Source: Macrostomum hystrix (lineage: Eukaryota; Platyhelminthes; Macrostomidae). From it: DNA of 64,000 bases. Position 1 is the stretch's first letter; each line of letters opens with the position of its first letter. Location of the stretch: contig CATNEN010000002.1 of NCBI GenBank assembly GCA_950097015.1, forward strand, positions 6,279,501-6,343,500, in the 5' to 3' direction. Shown here in pieces: positions 46,701 to 55,304 of the stretch. Position numbers and translations under genes: made by a program. The notes beneath the pieces were generated by a model. The model was given only the letters and a program-made list of their open reading frames with translations. It was not told the DNA's origin and did no database searches.

Positions 46701-46981
46701 TACACCTACAATTACGGACTGGCCAAGGTGAGTTCTTGTGCTCAGCCTCATTCTGCTGTGAGTTCACATGAGTTTGAGCATTGCTGGTGATCTGCGAACC
46801 CGCGCATTTTCAGTTCTTCTTTGCCGGCTGCGGCAACTGCACATTCGACAGCGGCACGACGAACTGCCGCACCTGCTTCACCGACCTCTGCAACTCGGGC
46901 TCCGCACTGGGCTGCTCCGCTGCTGCTGCTGCTGCTGCCGCTGCTGTGGTCTTTGGACTGAACCTCATGAAGCTCTTCTGA
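40730..46981 (+). CDS. Multi-domain LU (Ly6/uPAR-like) GPI-anchored protein, copy 3, complete
   Basis: Exons: 40730-40787 (ATG), 41088-41200, 41794-41997, 42544-42765, 44935-45153, 45268-45471, 45565-45873, 46521-46727, 46814-46981 (TGA). The sum is 1,704 nt, or 567 aa, with the same architecture as copy 2: signal peptide, seven LU-like domains, GPI tail. The intron 1 donor reads GTTAGT instead of GTAAGT, a weaker but still GT donor. Intron 4 is about 2.2 kb because a 24-bp minisatellite has grown to about 79 units. Intron 2 carries a fragment of a LINE 3' end. Exons 8 and 9 are almost identical to the other copies, while exons 4-6 differ most, chiefly near exon ends. It is probably functional but unverified. 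Confidence 0.84.
40798..41072 (+). repeat. 25-bp minisatellite in intron 1 of copy 3
   Basis: About 11 units of the same repeat; donor at 40788, acceptor at 41087. Confidence 0.95.
41355..41720 (-). pseudogene. LINE 3'-end fragment in intron 2 of copy 3
   Basis: The minus strand reads QIEVENEVHFLSKCSWNRYS, matching KTEVENEVHFLFKCTWNKYS near the C terminus of the LINE ORF2 at 48821-52165, and the DNA CTCAGGGCAGCTGT matches that LINE just past its stop. Multiple frame breaks. Absent from intron 2 of copies 1 and 2. Confidence 0.75.
42857..44752 (+). repeat. 24-bp minisatellite in intron 4 of copy 3, about 79 units
   Basis: Two positions vary (CATGGC or CATAGC; AGAGGC or AGGGAC), and blocks of about 10 units with the same variant order recur, so growth was by block duplication. 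The 3' third is homogeneous (CATGGCAGAGGC). Minus-strand frames of over 600 codons (Leu/Ala/Met or Phe/Leu/Pro rich) are shadows of the repeat. Confidence 0.95.
46011..46533 (+). repeat. 51-bp acceptor-bearing minisatellite, intron 7 of copy 3
   Basis: Eleven CAG|TTC acceptors from 46011 to 46521 at exact 51-bp steps. The first reads CCTACAG|TTCTACTGCCTA. All ten extra units are in frame with exon 8 and free of stops. Confidence 0.92.
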
Positions 46982-48412
46982 AGCTTCATTTTCTGAGAAA
47001 CTGTGAATTACGAGCTCGTATCACGTGACTTTTTGCCTCAGTTTGACTGCCAACTCGCTTCTGCTTTCGGTTCACTTTTGAGCCACTGACAGGTCGCACT
47101 TTCAGGATTGCTGTCTGCCAGTTGGGAGTGTCTGATGTCACACTTTTCTTTTAAACTGAATTATTCAAGGTTTCACGTTGCTGATTCCTTGCTCCAACAA
47201 ATTATTTTATTCTTGCTTTTTACATCACATGAATATTCAATTCGTTTTCAACCCAGTATTTATTGATCCAGTTGAATCCAGCTCAAATCACATGTATCAA
47301 CGGCTCTGAACAATGTCCAACACGAATAATCAAAATTATGCTTATTTCGTTGAGGTGAATTTCCACTACCAAAATTTTGTTTTTCAACTTCTTAAAGTCG
47401 AAATACCGCCCAAAATACACTGAAGTCAAAGTTAATTCATATCTAATCCATGATTTAAAGATTCAAAGCCAGTTCCCAAAAAATTAATAGTTTTCTGTTT
47501 GAGTGTAGCGAGTGAGAAACTCACAAACATTTTGCTTTTTATATGTATAATTAACAGAGACTGTGTCCTGGAAATATTTTTGATGTGTCTCAGAGTATGG
47601 TAAAGTAGAAACGAAATTGCACAACACACTACTCATGAGAGTTCATAGTAGCATACTCTGCGCGTAAAAGCAATAATAATCCGTAGCGCAACAGAAAACA
47701 AGCTATTACCAGTTTATCTGCCAACTACATGTCATTATTCTGCCAATTTTGAAACAATCGTCCGTCAATAACTCATGTTAAGATCAAAGCAAGCTGCCGA
47801 CAGTGACAGTAACGAGTAAAATTATGAACGCATCACACATAAGTCACGTTAGACGTAATTTCCTTCCCATGCGAAAGAAACCTTGAAATATAAACATCCT
47901 CCTGCCAAACTCGTTAAATGCTGAATATTTTGACAGGCGGTACCCTGAAAAATTCCTGAAATATTTCAAAAGAGGCTATCGACTCTTCACGGGGACCTCT
48001 AAAATGAGTAGTCGAATAAGAAACGACTCCAGAGGATCAACTACTCGTCCGTACTCATTTATTCCAGTCGGGCTTGTGTTATAGGCCTCTTTTCTTATTT
48101 CTTACTAAACTCAAAATTCCAATAATACGAATCCCACCGCTGCCTCTAAAGTTGTTGCAGGGCTATTCTATAATATTTAATATCCCACGAATGCCACCAA
48201 AGTTGTACTAGGGCGGATCTCACTGCTGCTGTCTCAATTTAATAGATATTTAGACTGGCGGTCCTTAAATGGGCCGTTTTAACTCCTCAATATGGTAGCG
48301 TATGTGTTGCACGAGCGGTAATTACATAGGCACTATATGTACTTTCCAGCCGATTAGGCGTCCCCGAGATTAGAGGTTAGCAGTTCCCTCTTAGTGATAT
48401 TCTTAGTATAAA
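46982..48412. other. 3' flank of copy 3 and end of the segmental duplication
   Basis: Homology to the 3' flanks of copies 1 and 2 continues to about 47,968 (GGTACCCTGAAAAATTCCTG) and then stops. The DIRS empty site is preserved near 47,620 (AAATTGCACAACACAC). From 47,970 to 48,412 the sequence is unique in the window, with no gene seen. Confidence 0.6.
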
Positions 48413-48565
48413 TCTGAGTATTGGTCTTAGTATAGGTATAAGTATGGTTATCAGTATAGTTCTTAGTATGGTTCTCAGTATAGTTCTTAGTATGGTTCTC
48501 AGTATAGTTCTTAGTATAGTTCTTAGTATGGTTCTCAGTATAGTTCTTAGTATAGTTCTTAGTAT
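48413..48565 (+). repeat. 12-bp AGTATAGTTCTT microsatellite
   Basis: About 12 units alternating AGTATAGTTCTT and AGTATGGTTCTC. It is the target of the LINE at 48566; more units follow the LINE at 52198-52230. Confidence 0.92.
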
Positions 48566-51500
48566 TATTATTATTATTATTATTATTAAAACGCGCACGC
48601 CATCTATGGGTGCTGATTTTTTTTATATATTTTTTTTAACAACACATTTAAATGAACAACGAAAAGCAACATAAAAAGCGAAGTTAAGTAGGAATCAAAT
48701 ATCGAGCTGGGAAGGGAAAGCAAAGGTATTAAAAATAAGAGCAGTAAAAACACAAGGGACGCCAGGGATAAAACAAATTATGAAATATCTATTGTTGAAT
48801 GCTAGTAAAATCTCGTAGTCTCAGGGCAGCTGTTCCCTTATTTTAGATATTTCTATGATGTATTTTGCTAAAGCTTCAGCGGTTTCCCTATCGTCTTGAG
48901 CCATTATGTAGTTAGATTTTTCTTCTGCTGTTAAGGATATGAAATTGGGGGTTTTCCCAGAAACTTCCGTCTCAAATTTCGAACGTGCTGCGCTATACTT
49001 ATTCCAAGTGCACTTAAAAAGGAAGTGGACCTCGTTTTCAACTTCTGTTTTGCACTTACTACATAATCTATTTACATACGGAATTATCGGTCTCGCAGTT
49101 CGCAATGTTTCGCAAGCTAGCTTATGGTTTCCTAGTCTAAACGAGGCTATGGTACGTCTCCACTCCGGGTTGTATATTTGTTGTAAATATTTTTCGGCTG
49201 AATAATATTGCTTGAAGGAGTAATAGAAGTGACTTAGCTTGCTTGAGTTCTGTGTCCTTTGTCTCCAATGGGTATCGAACTGAGAAACGAAATTTTTCCT
49301 GTGGTTTCCAATTGCTTTTGCAGGACTAATGCCTCTGCAGTTCAGCATAACCTCATTGTTGGTCTTTGCTTTGATTCCAACATCACTGTATGTTTGGTCC
49401 GCCAATAACTTGGAAATTATGGAGTCCGGCCGGCTTGTTATGGAGGCCCAGTACGAAATGCTTCTTTTCTGGATGTTGCATAATAAAGGCAATCTGCCTA
49501 ACTCCGAGCGGGCCCCGTTGCCATCCGTATTTTGGCTGACTTGTAGTATGGCTTTACAGCACCTGATGTTTACTCTTTCAAAAAGACAGCGGTCCCAAGG
49601 ACCCAGGTTCCACGAGACAAAAGCCCCCCAGGCCTCAGAGGCGTACAGAGCTATGCTTTCTATCATTGCTGTGCAGTACAGCATGAGCTGATTGTATCTG
49701 ACCGCCCCATGGCTGGCTAATTTCCTTAAGAGAAGAATAGGATATCCACATTTTTTGTTAATCTCTGTGGCATGGGAATCCACGGTTCCTTTAGCATTGA
49801 TGTGAAAGCCAAGATATTTCCATTCTTTTACGCTATCTAACAGTTGTCCCTGCAGAAATAGTTTGTTAGCCGTCTTTGATGGGTCAGGGCAACAGCTTAT
49901 AACCTTAGTTTTTTGCATATTGATTTCTAGCTTGTGGCTCTGACAAAATTCAGACACTTTATCGAGGCCCTTCTGCAACTCTCGAGGATTCTCTCCAAAG
50001 ATCACTAGATCATCGCAGTATAGCAAGTTGTTGATTTGTTCATCTTTAATGAAGGTGTCGCTGCGAAATGAATCCCTTAGCATTGTGCTCAAAGGATCTA
50101 TATAGAGTGAGAAGAGTAGAGGGGATAGGGGACAGCCTTGTCTTACTCCATTTGTTATGCTCCTTGCCTTAGTTGCTTGGCCATCTGAGATCTTCAGTTG
50201 GAATTTAGCTCCTGAGTACATGCTTTGTATTGCTTCGATTATTTCTGGGCTGACCTTTAACTCCCTAAGTCGTTGGAAAAGTGTTGGATGGTGGACCATG
50301 TCAAATGCGCTTTTTAAGTCAAAGAACACTAAGTGAAATGGTCTTTTGCGACGCTTTTTGTTGTGGATCAACGTCAAGAGAGTGGCAATGTGGTCTGAAG
50401 TTCGGTAGCCCTTTCTATTTCCTATTTGACTGGCTGAAAGCAAGTCGAGGGTGCGAATATGAGTTTCTAGCTTTTCATAGATAAGTGAGGCAAACAGGCG
50501 AGCCAGGGCAGGCAGCACGCTTATGGGTCTGTAGTTTTTGGGGTCACTACGGGAACCCTTTTTATAAATCGGTGTGATTAGGGCATTTGACCACTGTGCA
50601 GGAGTCTGGCCGAGTCTTACGCTTGCGTTAAAAAGCTTCAGAAGTACGGGTTTTAGCTTCTCTTGTCCGTAGATAATGTGCTCATTTGTTATACCATCTA
50701 TTCCTGCAGCCTTTCTTCTCTTTAGCTTTTTAACTGCTCTATCGAGATCTACGCAGCTAATTAAATCTTCGGGACTAACTGCTTCATCTGTGCGATGCGG
50801 CTGGGTTCCCGAAGAAGGATGTGCGTTAAACACTTTGGTTAGGTTGTCCGCGATGTCAGCGATTGGGGCTTGAGATCTGTTAAGTCCCCTGCTGGGGAAC
50901 AGCAACTCTTCTGCTCTTCTAAGACCGGACCAGAATCCCTTTGAGGTTCCGTTAGCCGCCATTTTCTGAATGCAGTCATTTATGTCCATCTGCTTAAGTT
51001 TCTTGAGCTGTTGTTTGTATTTTTTCGCTAGCCCATTATATTCTGATGCCAGCGCGCTGTCAGTTGGTCTACGTCTTTTTTTCCTGGCCACGTACTTTAA
51101 TGATTTGCTCAAGTTTCTTAGTGTCTCGTCTCGATTTGTCCAGAACTTGTTCGGAATGATTGTCTTTGCGCAGCTTTCTGCCACTGAGTCTCTAAGCAGG
51201 TTGGTCAAGCTCGAGAACAAATTTTCCAGGGATTCTCCATCGTGTGCGTCGATAGATTGCAACTTTCTAATTATTTCTTCGCTTTGTTTGTTATTCAATG
51301 CCTCAATGTAACTTCCCTGCGTTTCAGTGTCCCATCTTGGAGGCATTGGGAAGGATTCATGTTTTTCCTGGTTTGCGTGTTCGGGTTGGACATGATCAGG
51401 AAAAATCAGAGTGACTGTTAGCGGGCAATGTCTGGACAGAAAGCTTTGAGGATGAATAAAGAAGTCTTTTATAATATCCACTTTATCCATGGATGCAATA

Positions 51501-52197
51501 GCGTAGTCTATGGTACTTCGGCCTAGTGTGCTACTAAACGTGTAATTTCCCATAATGTCACCCTGAGTCATTCCGTTCAGAATCGTGCTCTTGGTCTCGG
51601 AGCACATTTCCATCAGTCTTAATCCATGCTTGTTTTTCTCAGAGTCCTGATTCTGTCTGGGAAACTTATCCCTAGTGCTGGGCTGTAATGTGCCAGTTCG
51701 TGCATTGAAGTCACCTACTGTTAATACGGAGCCCTCTCTTGAGAAGAGCTGGATGAGATATTTAATCTCCTCCCATATATCTTCTTTGTAGTATTTAGAA
51801 TTTTCCGGTGGGATATAACACCCTAAGATATACAGGGGTTCTTCAGACTGCTTTTGCTTTATTTTTAGTACCAGAGCGAAGTCAGATTTGTGCACTAATG
51901 TGGTTCTCTTTGCAATATTATTTTTAACGAGGAAAACCATGCCATTTGATAATCTACCTTTGTTGATTCCCCTTGCCTTGATTCCATCTGCTCCAAAGCA
52001 GGTGAAATCTATCAGCGTGTTTGAGTCTAGCTGCTCCTGTTTGGCGTGGGTCTCACAGAGGAAAACTATGTCTCTATTCCTAATATGTTCGTGGAAACAT
52101 GGTGATTCCATTTTGCATTCTCCACTGAGCATCAGTCCATCTATGTTCCAACTGGTGATAATCAACTCTGATTTATTATAAGTAACCTTCTTTTCGC
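48566..52197 (-). mobile_element. 5'-truncated APE-type LINE with open ORF2 and (TAA)n tail
   Basis: On the minus strand the element ends in about eight TAA units (plus strand 48566-48588). The flanks AGTATAGTTCTTAGTAT (48549-48565) and AGTATGGTTCTTAGTAT (52198-52214) look like a 17-bp TSD with one mismatch, although the target is a microsatellite. There is no ORF1 and only about 30 bp before the endonuclease domain, and the ORF2 frame is open across the 5' junction, so the copy is 5' truncated. Relatives of this family supply the relics at 7713, 34375 and 41355. Confidence 0.82.
48821..52165 (-). CDS. LINE ORF2: AP-endonuclease and reverse transcriptase
   Basis: About 1,114 codons, no ATG at the 5' end (the frame is open to the element boundary). 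Endonuclease: IITSWNIDGL, FLCETHAKQEQ, LTVGDFNARTG, STIDYAIAS, SRHCPLTVTL. RT: KRRKAAGIDGITNEHI, KGSRSDPKNYRPISVLP, FHLVFFDLKSAFDM, GVRQGCPLSPLLFSLYIDP and catalytic YCDD. The C-terminal CSKCKTEVENEVHFLFKC forms a CCHC-like knuckle. There is no RNase H domain, unlike the LINE at 10861. It belongs to an APE LINE clade I cannot name with certainty (CR1/L2-like is possible). No internal stop, so recently inserted. Confidence 0.88.
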   Translation of the reverse strand: MIITSWNIDGLMLSGECKMESPCFHEHIRNRDIVFLCETHAKQEQLDSNTLIDFTCFGADGIKARGINKGRLSNGMVFLVKNNIAKRTTLVHKSDFALVLKIKQKQSEEPLYILGCYIPPENSKYYKEDIWEEIKYLIQLFSREGSVLTVGDFNARTGTLQPSTRDKFPRQNQDSEKNKHGLRLMEMCSETKSTILNGMTQGDIMGNYTFSSTLGRSTIDYAIASMDKVDIIKDFFIHPQSFLSRHCPLTVTLIFPDHVQPEHANQEKHESFPMPPRWDTETQGSYIEALNNKQSEEIIRKLQSIDAHDGESLENLFSSLTNLLRDSVAESCAKTIIPNKFWTNRDETLRNLSKSLKYVARKKRRRPTDSALASEYNGLAKKYKQQLKKLKQMDINDCIQKMAANGTSKGFWSGLRRAEELLFPSRGLNRSQAPIADIADNLTKVFNAHPSSGTQPHRTDEAVSPEDLISCVDLDRAVKKLKRRKAAGIDGITNEHIIYGQEKLKPVLLKLFNASVRLGQTPAQWSNALITPIYKKGSRSDPKNYRPISVLPALARLFASLIYEKLETHIRTLDLLSASQIGNRKGYRTSDHIATLLTLIHNKKRRKRPFHLVFFDLKSAFDMVHHPTLFQRLRELKVSPEIIEAIQSMYSGAKFQLKISDGQATKARSITNGVRQGCPLSPLLFSLYIDPLSTMLRDSFRSDTFIKDEQINNLLYCDDLVIFGENPRELQKGLDKVSEFCQSHKLEINMQKTKVISCCPDPSKTANKLFLQGQLLDSVKEWKYLGFHINAKGTVDSHATEINKKCGYPILLLRKLASHGAVRYNQLMLYCTAMIESIALYASEAWGAFVSWNLGPWDRCLFERVNIRCCKAILQVSQNTDGNGARSELGRLPLLCNIQKRSISYWASITSRPDSIISKLLADQTYSDVGIKAKTNNEVMLNCRGISPAKAIGNHRKNFVSQFDTHWRQRTQNSSKLSHFYYSFKQYYSAEKYLQQIYNPEWRRTIASFRLGNHKLACETLRTARPIIPYVNRLCSKCKTEVENEVHFLFKCTWNKYSAARSKFETEVSGKTPNFISLTAEEKSNYIMAQDDRETAEALAKYIIEISKIREQLP

Positions 52198-52214
52198 AGT
52201 ATGGTTCTTAGTAT

Positions 52215-53400
52215 AGTACTCAGTATATTGTAGTGTCAGCTTGTTTGTACTTCTGTCTCCCCGTGTTATTTTTCAGTGCTTAATTATCTATTTTTAGACG
52301 CGTGTGTTTTTTGCTAAGAGTCACCCACGCCAAGCCGGGCCGGACCAGCTGGGGGAACGGACGGCCACCACCCCGCGAGCGCTACCCCTGGGCTACGGTC
52401 CCGGCCAATCAGCGAGCGACCTGGCCTCACTACCTGTCTACCCTCGGCAAGAAGCAACCCCGGGGCTCAGAACGGCGGTCGCAAGTCTACTGTGATTTGT
52501 CACCTTGGCTCAAGCTACAGCCAGGCATCCACCTCGCCGATCGACCTAGTTTGGGGTTGAAATGACTCTATATAACGATTCAGATTCCCTGCTGCTATTG
52601 AAACGATTGGTAGTACACCGACCCCGGTGAATAGTGCATAGTCGCTAGCTTTAAAAATTCCTCTCGCTCCAGCTAGGACATTCATTTTATTACAATATCT
52701 CTCAATATCTTCTCACAAATGACTAACACAATGAATTCTTTCCTCAAATCACTATTTTATATCTCGAACACGCTTAAAGCTTTAACAATGACTTGACTTT
52801 CGGTCAACAATTTTACTCACACACTCTCTTACTCTCTTACACGCACGGTGAGTTTATTTTTCTGTCTGAAAAACTGCGGCTATATACAAGAGTTTTTTAG
52901 CATTTGTTTAAATGGTGAATTTTCACAAAATAATATTTACACGGTCATCATTAAAACAAAAATATTCATACAGTATTACTTTCAATATAGTAAAGAGTAA
53001 AACAAAATTTTGTTATTTTTTTGCGCGTATTTAATTTCTAGATTTTTTAGTATTTTTATAAAACGTATTTACAAAAAATGAAACATATTTACACTAAAAC
53101 TGATAATGTATTTACACCGTTACACTTGTTTGCCTGCTTCTCAACAGCCAGTCATTGTGACTGTTGAGAAGACCCTGCGCGGTCTCATGATATCCAACGC
53201 GTGCCCTCTAGGGTTCGGGTTCGAAGGTCCCATGTGCGTCTACAGCAACACGTAGACATTGACACAGGGTGACCTGTGCCGATTCAGCGAACAGATGGCC
53301 GCCAAGCTGTCCCTATAAACAGCGATTTCAGCGCCCTGGAAATTTTGATTGCTGAGTATCCGTTATTAGGCAGCTATTATCAATTTATGCTTTTATTAGT
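52215..53400. other. Unique region, no gene seen
   Basis: A remnant of the AGTAT microsatellite, a GC-rich block at about 52,310-52,560 with no convincing frame, then A/T-rich DNA. A GGTTCGAAGG at about 53,221 resembles a tRNA B box but no cloverleaf forms. Confidence 0.45.
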
Positions 53401-53420
53401 GGAGTAACTCAAGCAATGAG

Positions 53421-53825
53421 TCATGCCTCTGATAGCTGGCTCAAACATGACTGGCTGACCTGAGCACAAAGAAACACGATTCCTAAACTGTGGAGGTCAC
53501 TGCGGTGGCTTGTGGCGCAGCTGTGAATGACTGTCGCGTCCCAGGCCATCAGCCGCCCCCGCTCGAAAGTCGCAACTGTGATCCCGTCGAATTGCCGCGA
53601 GTGGCGCGCCGCCAGACCTTCCGGCTCGAGCACCGGAGGCCTCGCCTCGCGGCACTCGCAGACTCCAGGAGCCGCAACCGGCAGGCCGAGGCGCGGACCG
53701 AGTGAAGTGGACAGTTCGATGTCCGTCAGGTGTGTCCCATCCCGGCTGCTCGGCAGGTCGAGGAGCAGCGCCGTGGACTCGGGAGTGGGTGCAGCGTGAA
53801 GCCGTGCGATGTCACGAGGCGACAT
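53421..53825 (-). pseudogene. Relic of a mobile-element ORF C-terminal region
   Basis: A 134-codon frame containing LGPRLGLPVAAPGVCECREA, then LEPEGLAARHSRQFDGITVA and FERGRLMAWDATVIHSCATS. The spaced GLP..P.VC.C, LEP.GL, DG.T..P/F..GR...WD.T pattern resembles a region at the end of transposon-linked ORFs common in aquatic invertebrates. The intervening part is missing. The source family is recalled from general knowledge and unchecked. Confidence 0.4.
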
Positions 53826-53829
53826 CAGA

Positions 53830-54495
53830 GGAGATTTTACCAGTCATTTACGCTCGTACATATTCTTCACTTTTTTGCTGTCGCATGATCGGACTCGGTG
53901 GAGGCGTGTGAATTTTACGACTTTTTTTCCTCCTCATAACGTGAAAAGATAAGACACTTTGCTCAACGCCTTTCTGAAGCCCATGAGTGTTATTTTAGCA
54001 GTTTTTTGTGCCATTATTAATTTTGAGTTCTCTCCGCGACACCTTGTAGCTTCATCTCCAACGTCCACACACTCTAAACCTATTTCCATATAGTGTTTAA
54101 CCTGGCTCTTCCGTCGAGCGTTCTTCTCACAATGCCTGATACCCTCTTGAATAAGCCACTCAATAGCATTTTACAGTTGTATCTACAGCTGCCATTCTAT
54201 CGTAAGATGCTAAATGTGTTTTGGATCCCAGGCACACATTAAAAGCGTTCATTGTGCCGATTCTAGGAAACGAAAGACTTCTCAGTCTGCAATCATTAAT
54301 GGCTTCTAAACCATCATTAAACCTATTGTCGAACCACTTATTCTCATCTCAACAGTGGCTGCTTGCCACACTGAGGCAGTAGAAAGGGCAAGACACAAAG
54401 GCTCCATATGCTATACAAAACCGTGAATCACTGACGAAAACATAGCAAACTGGCCTCTTAATACTTGAAGAGAACTGCAAACCTTTTGAAGACAG
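53830..54495. other. Unique region upstream of the third short paralog, no gene seen
   Basis: No convincing frame. The last 50 bp (GTTCCAGCTGCCCAACCGTG) resemble the leader just before the short paralogs at 8438 and 35620. Confidence 0.45.
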
Positions 54496-54530
54496 TTTGA
54501 GTTCCAGCTGCCCAACCGTGTCTGCCTCCC

Positions 54531-54876
54531 ATGGCCGGGTCTCCGTTTCTGCTTCTTCTCTTCCTCATTGCTGTCAGCTTAGGTATCATGATTCACCTGT
54601 GCTTACTGTTCTTGTCCTGCTCATGATTGTAGCATCACAGCTCCATGCTATCTGGTTACTATTTCAGACTGCTGCCGGGCTATCGGCTGCTTCTCACGCA
54701 ATGGAACCTCGCTCATTGACAATGGGACGAATGTGACTTGGGGTTCGGCAGTTGATAGGTGCTACTCATACTCTAGCAATTCCGATGGAGTAACTGTTGT
54801 AGGACAATGTCCGGAGGGAGCGAATCTCATTGACCCCAAATCCAACCCCAAATCCAACCCCAAATCCAACAAATAG
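54531..54876 (+). pseudogene. Third, diverged short LU paralog, truncated into repeats
   Basis: Exon 1 54531-54582 encodes MAGSPFLLLLFLIAVSL, phase 1, before GTATCATG. The exon 2 match starts at 54668 after TTTCAG (DCCRAIGCFSRNGTSLIDNG) and keeps CYSYSS, but the cysteine normally found before CYS is replaced in NVTWGSAV. After SDG the expected donor GTAACT is present. If it is not used, the frame runs on through three KSNP units to TAG at 54874-54876. The rest of the gene is replaced by an 18-bp VNTR. Confidence 0.55.
54836..54872 (+). repeat. 12-bp CCCAAATCCAAC triplication
   Basis: Three units in frame with the preceding LU exon, reading PKSN. A small repeat next to the larger 18-bp array. 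Confidence 0.8.
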
Positions 54877-54889
54877 AGAGAGCTGAGAG

Positions 54890-55304
54890 GTCTGCTACAG
54901 AAGCTGTAGGAATCACAGAAGCTGTAGGAATCACAGAAGCTGTAGGAATCACAGAAGCTGTAGGAATCACAGAAGCTGTAGAAATCACAGAAGCTGTAGA
55001 AATCACAGAAACTGAAGAAATCACAGAAACTGAAGAAATCACAGAAACTGAAGAAATCACAGAAGCTGTAGACATCACGGAAGCTGTAGACATCACAGAA
55101 ACTGTAGACATCACAGAAGCTGTAGACATCACAGAAACTGTAGACATCACAGAAGCTGTAGTAATCACAGAAGCTGTAGACATCAGAGAAGCTGTAAACA
55201 TCACAGAAGCTGTAGACATCACAGAAGCTGTAGACATCACAGAAACTGTAGACATCACAGAAGCTGTAGACATCACAGAAGCTGTAGACATCAGAGAAGC
55301 TCCT
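54890..55304 (+). repeat. 18-bp VNTR (ATCACAGAAGCTGTAGAC)
   Basis: About 23 units with GTAGGA, GTAGAA, CTGAAGAA and CTGTAGAC variants in blocks. One frame reads ITEAVD. It begins 14 bp after the stop of the truncated paralog. Confidence 0.93.

Noticed and set aside
52310-52560. GC-rich block as a CpG-island promoter or LINE 5' UTR
   Set aside because: It lies outside the LINE boundary set by the microsatellite flanks, and no gene start follows.
53180-53245. tRNA gene suggested by GGTTCGAAGG
   Set aside because: The T-arm does not pair and there is no A box.
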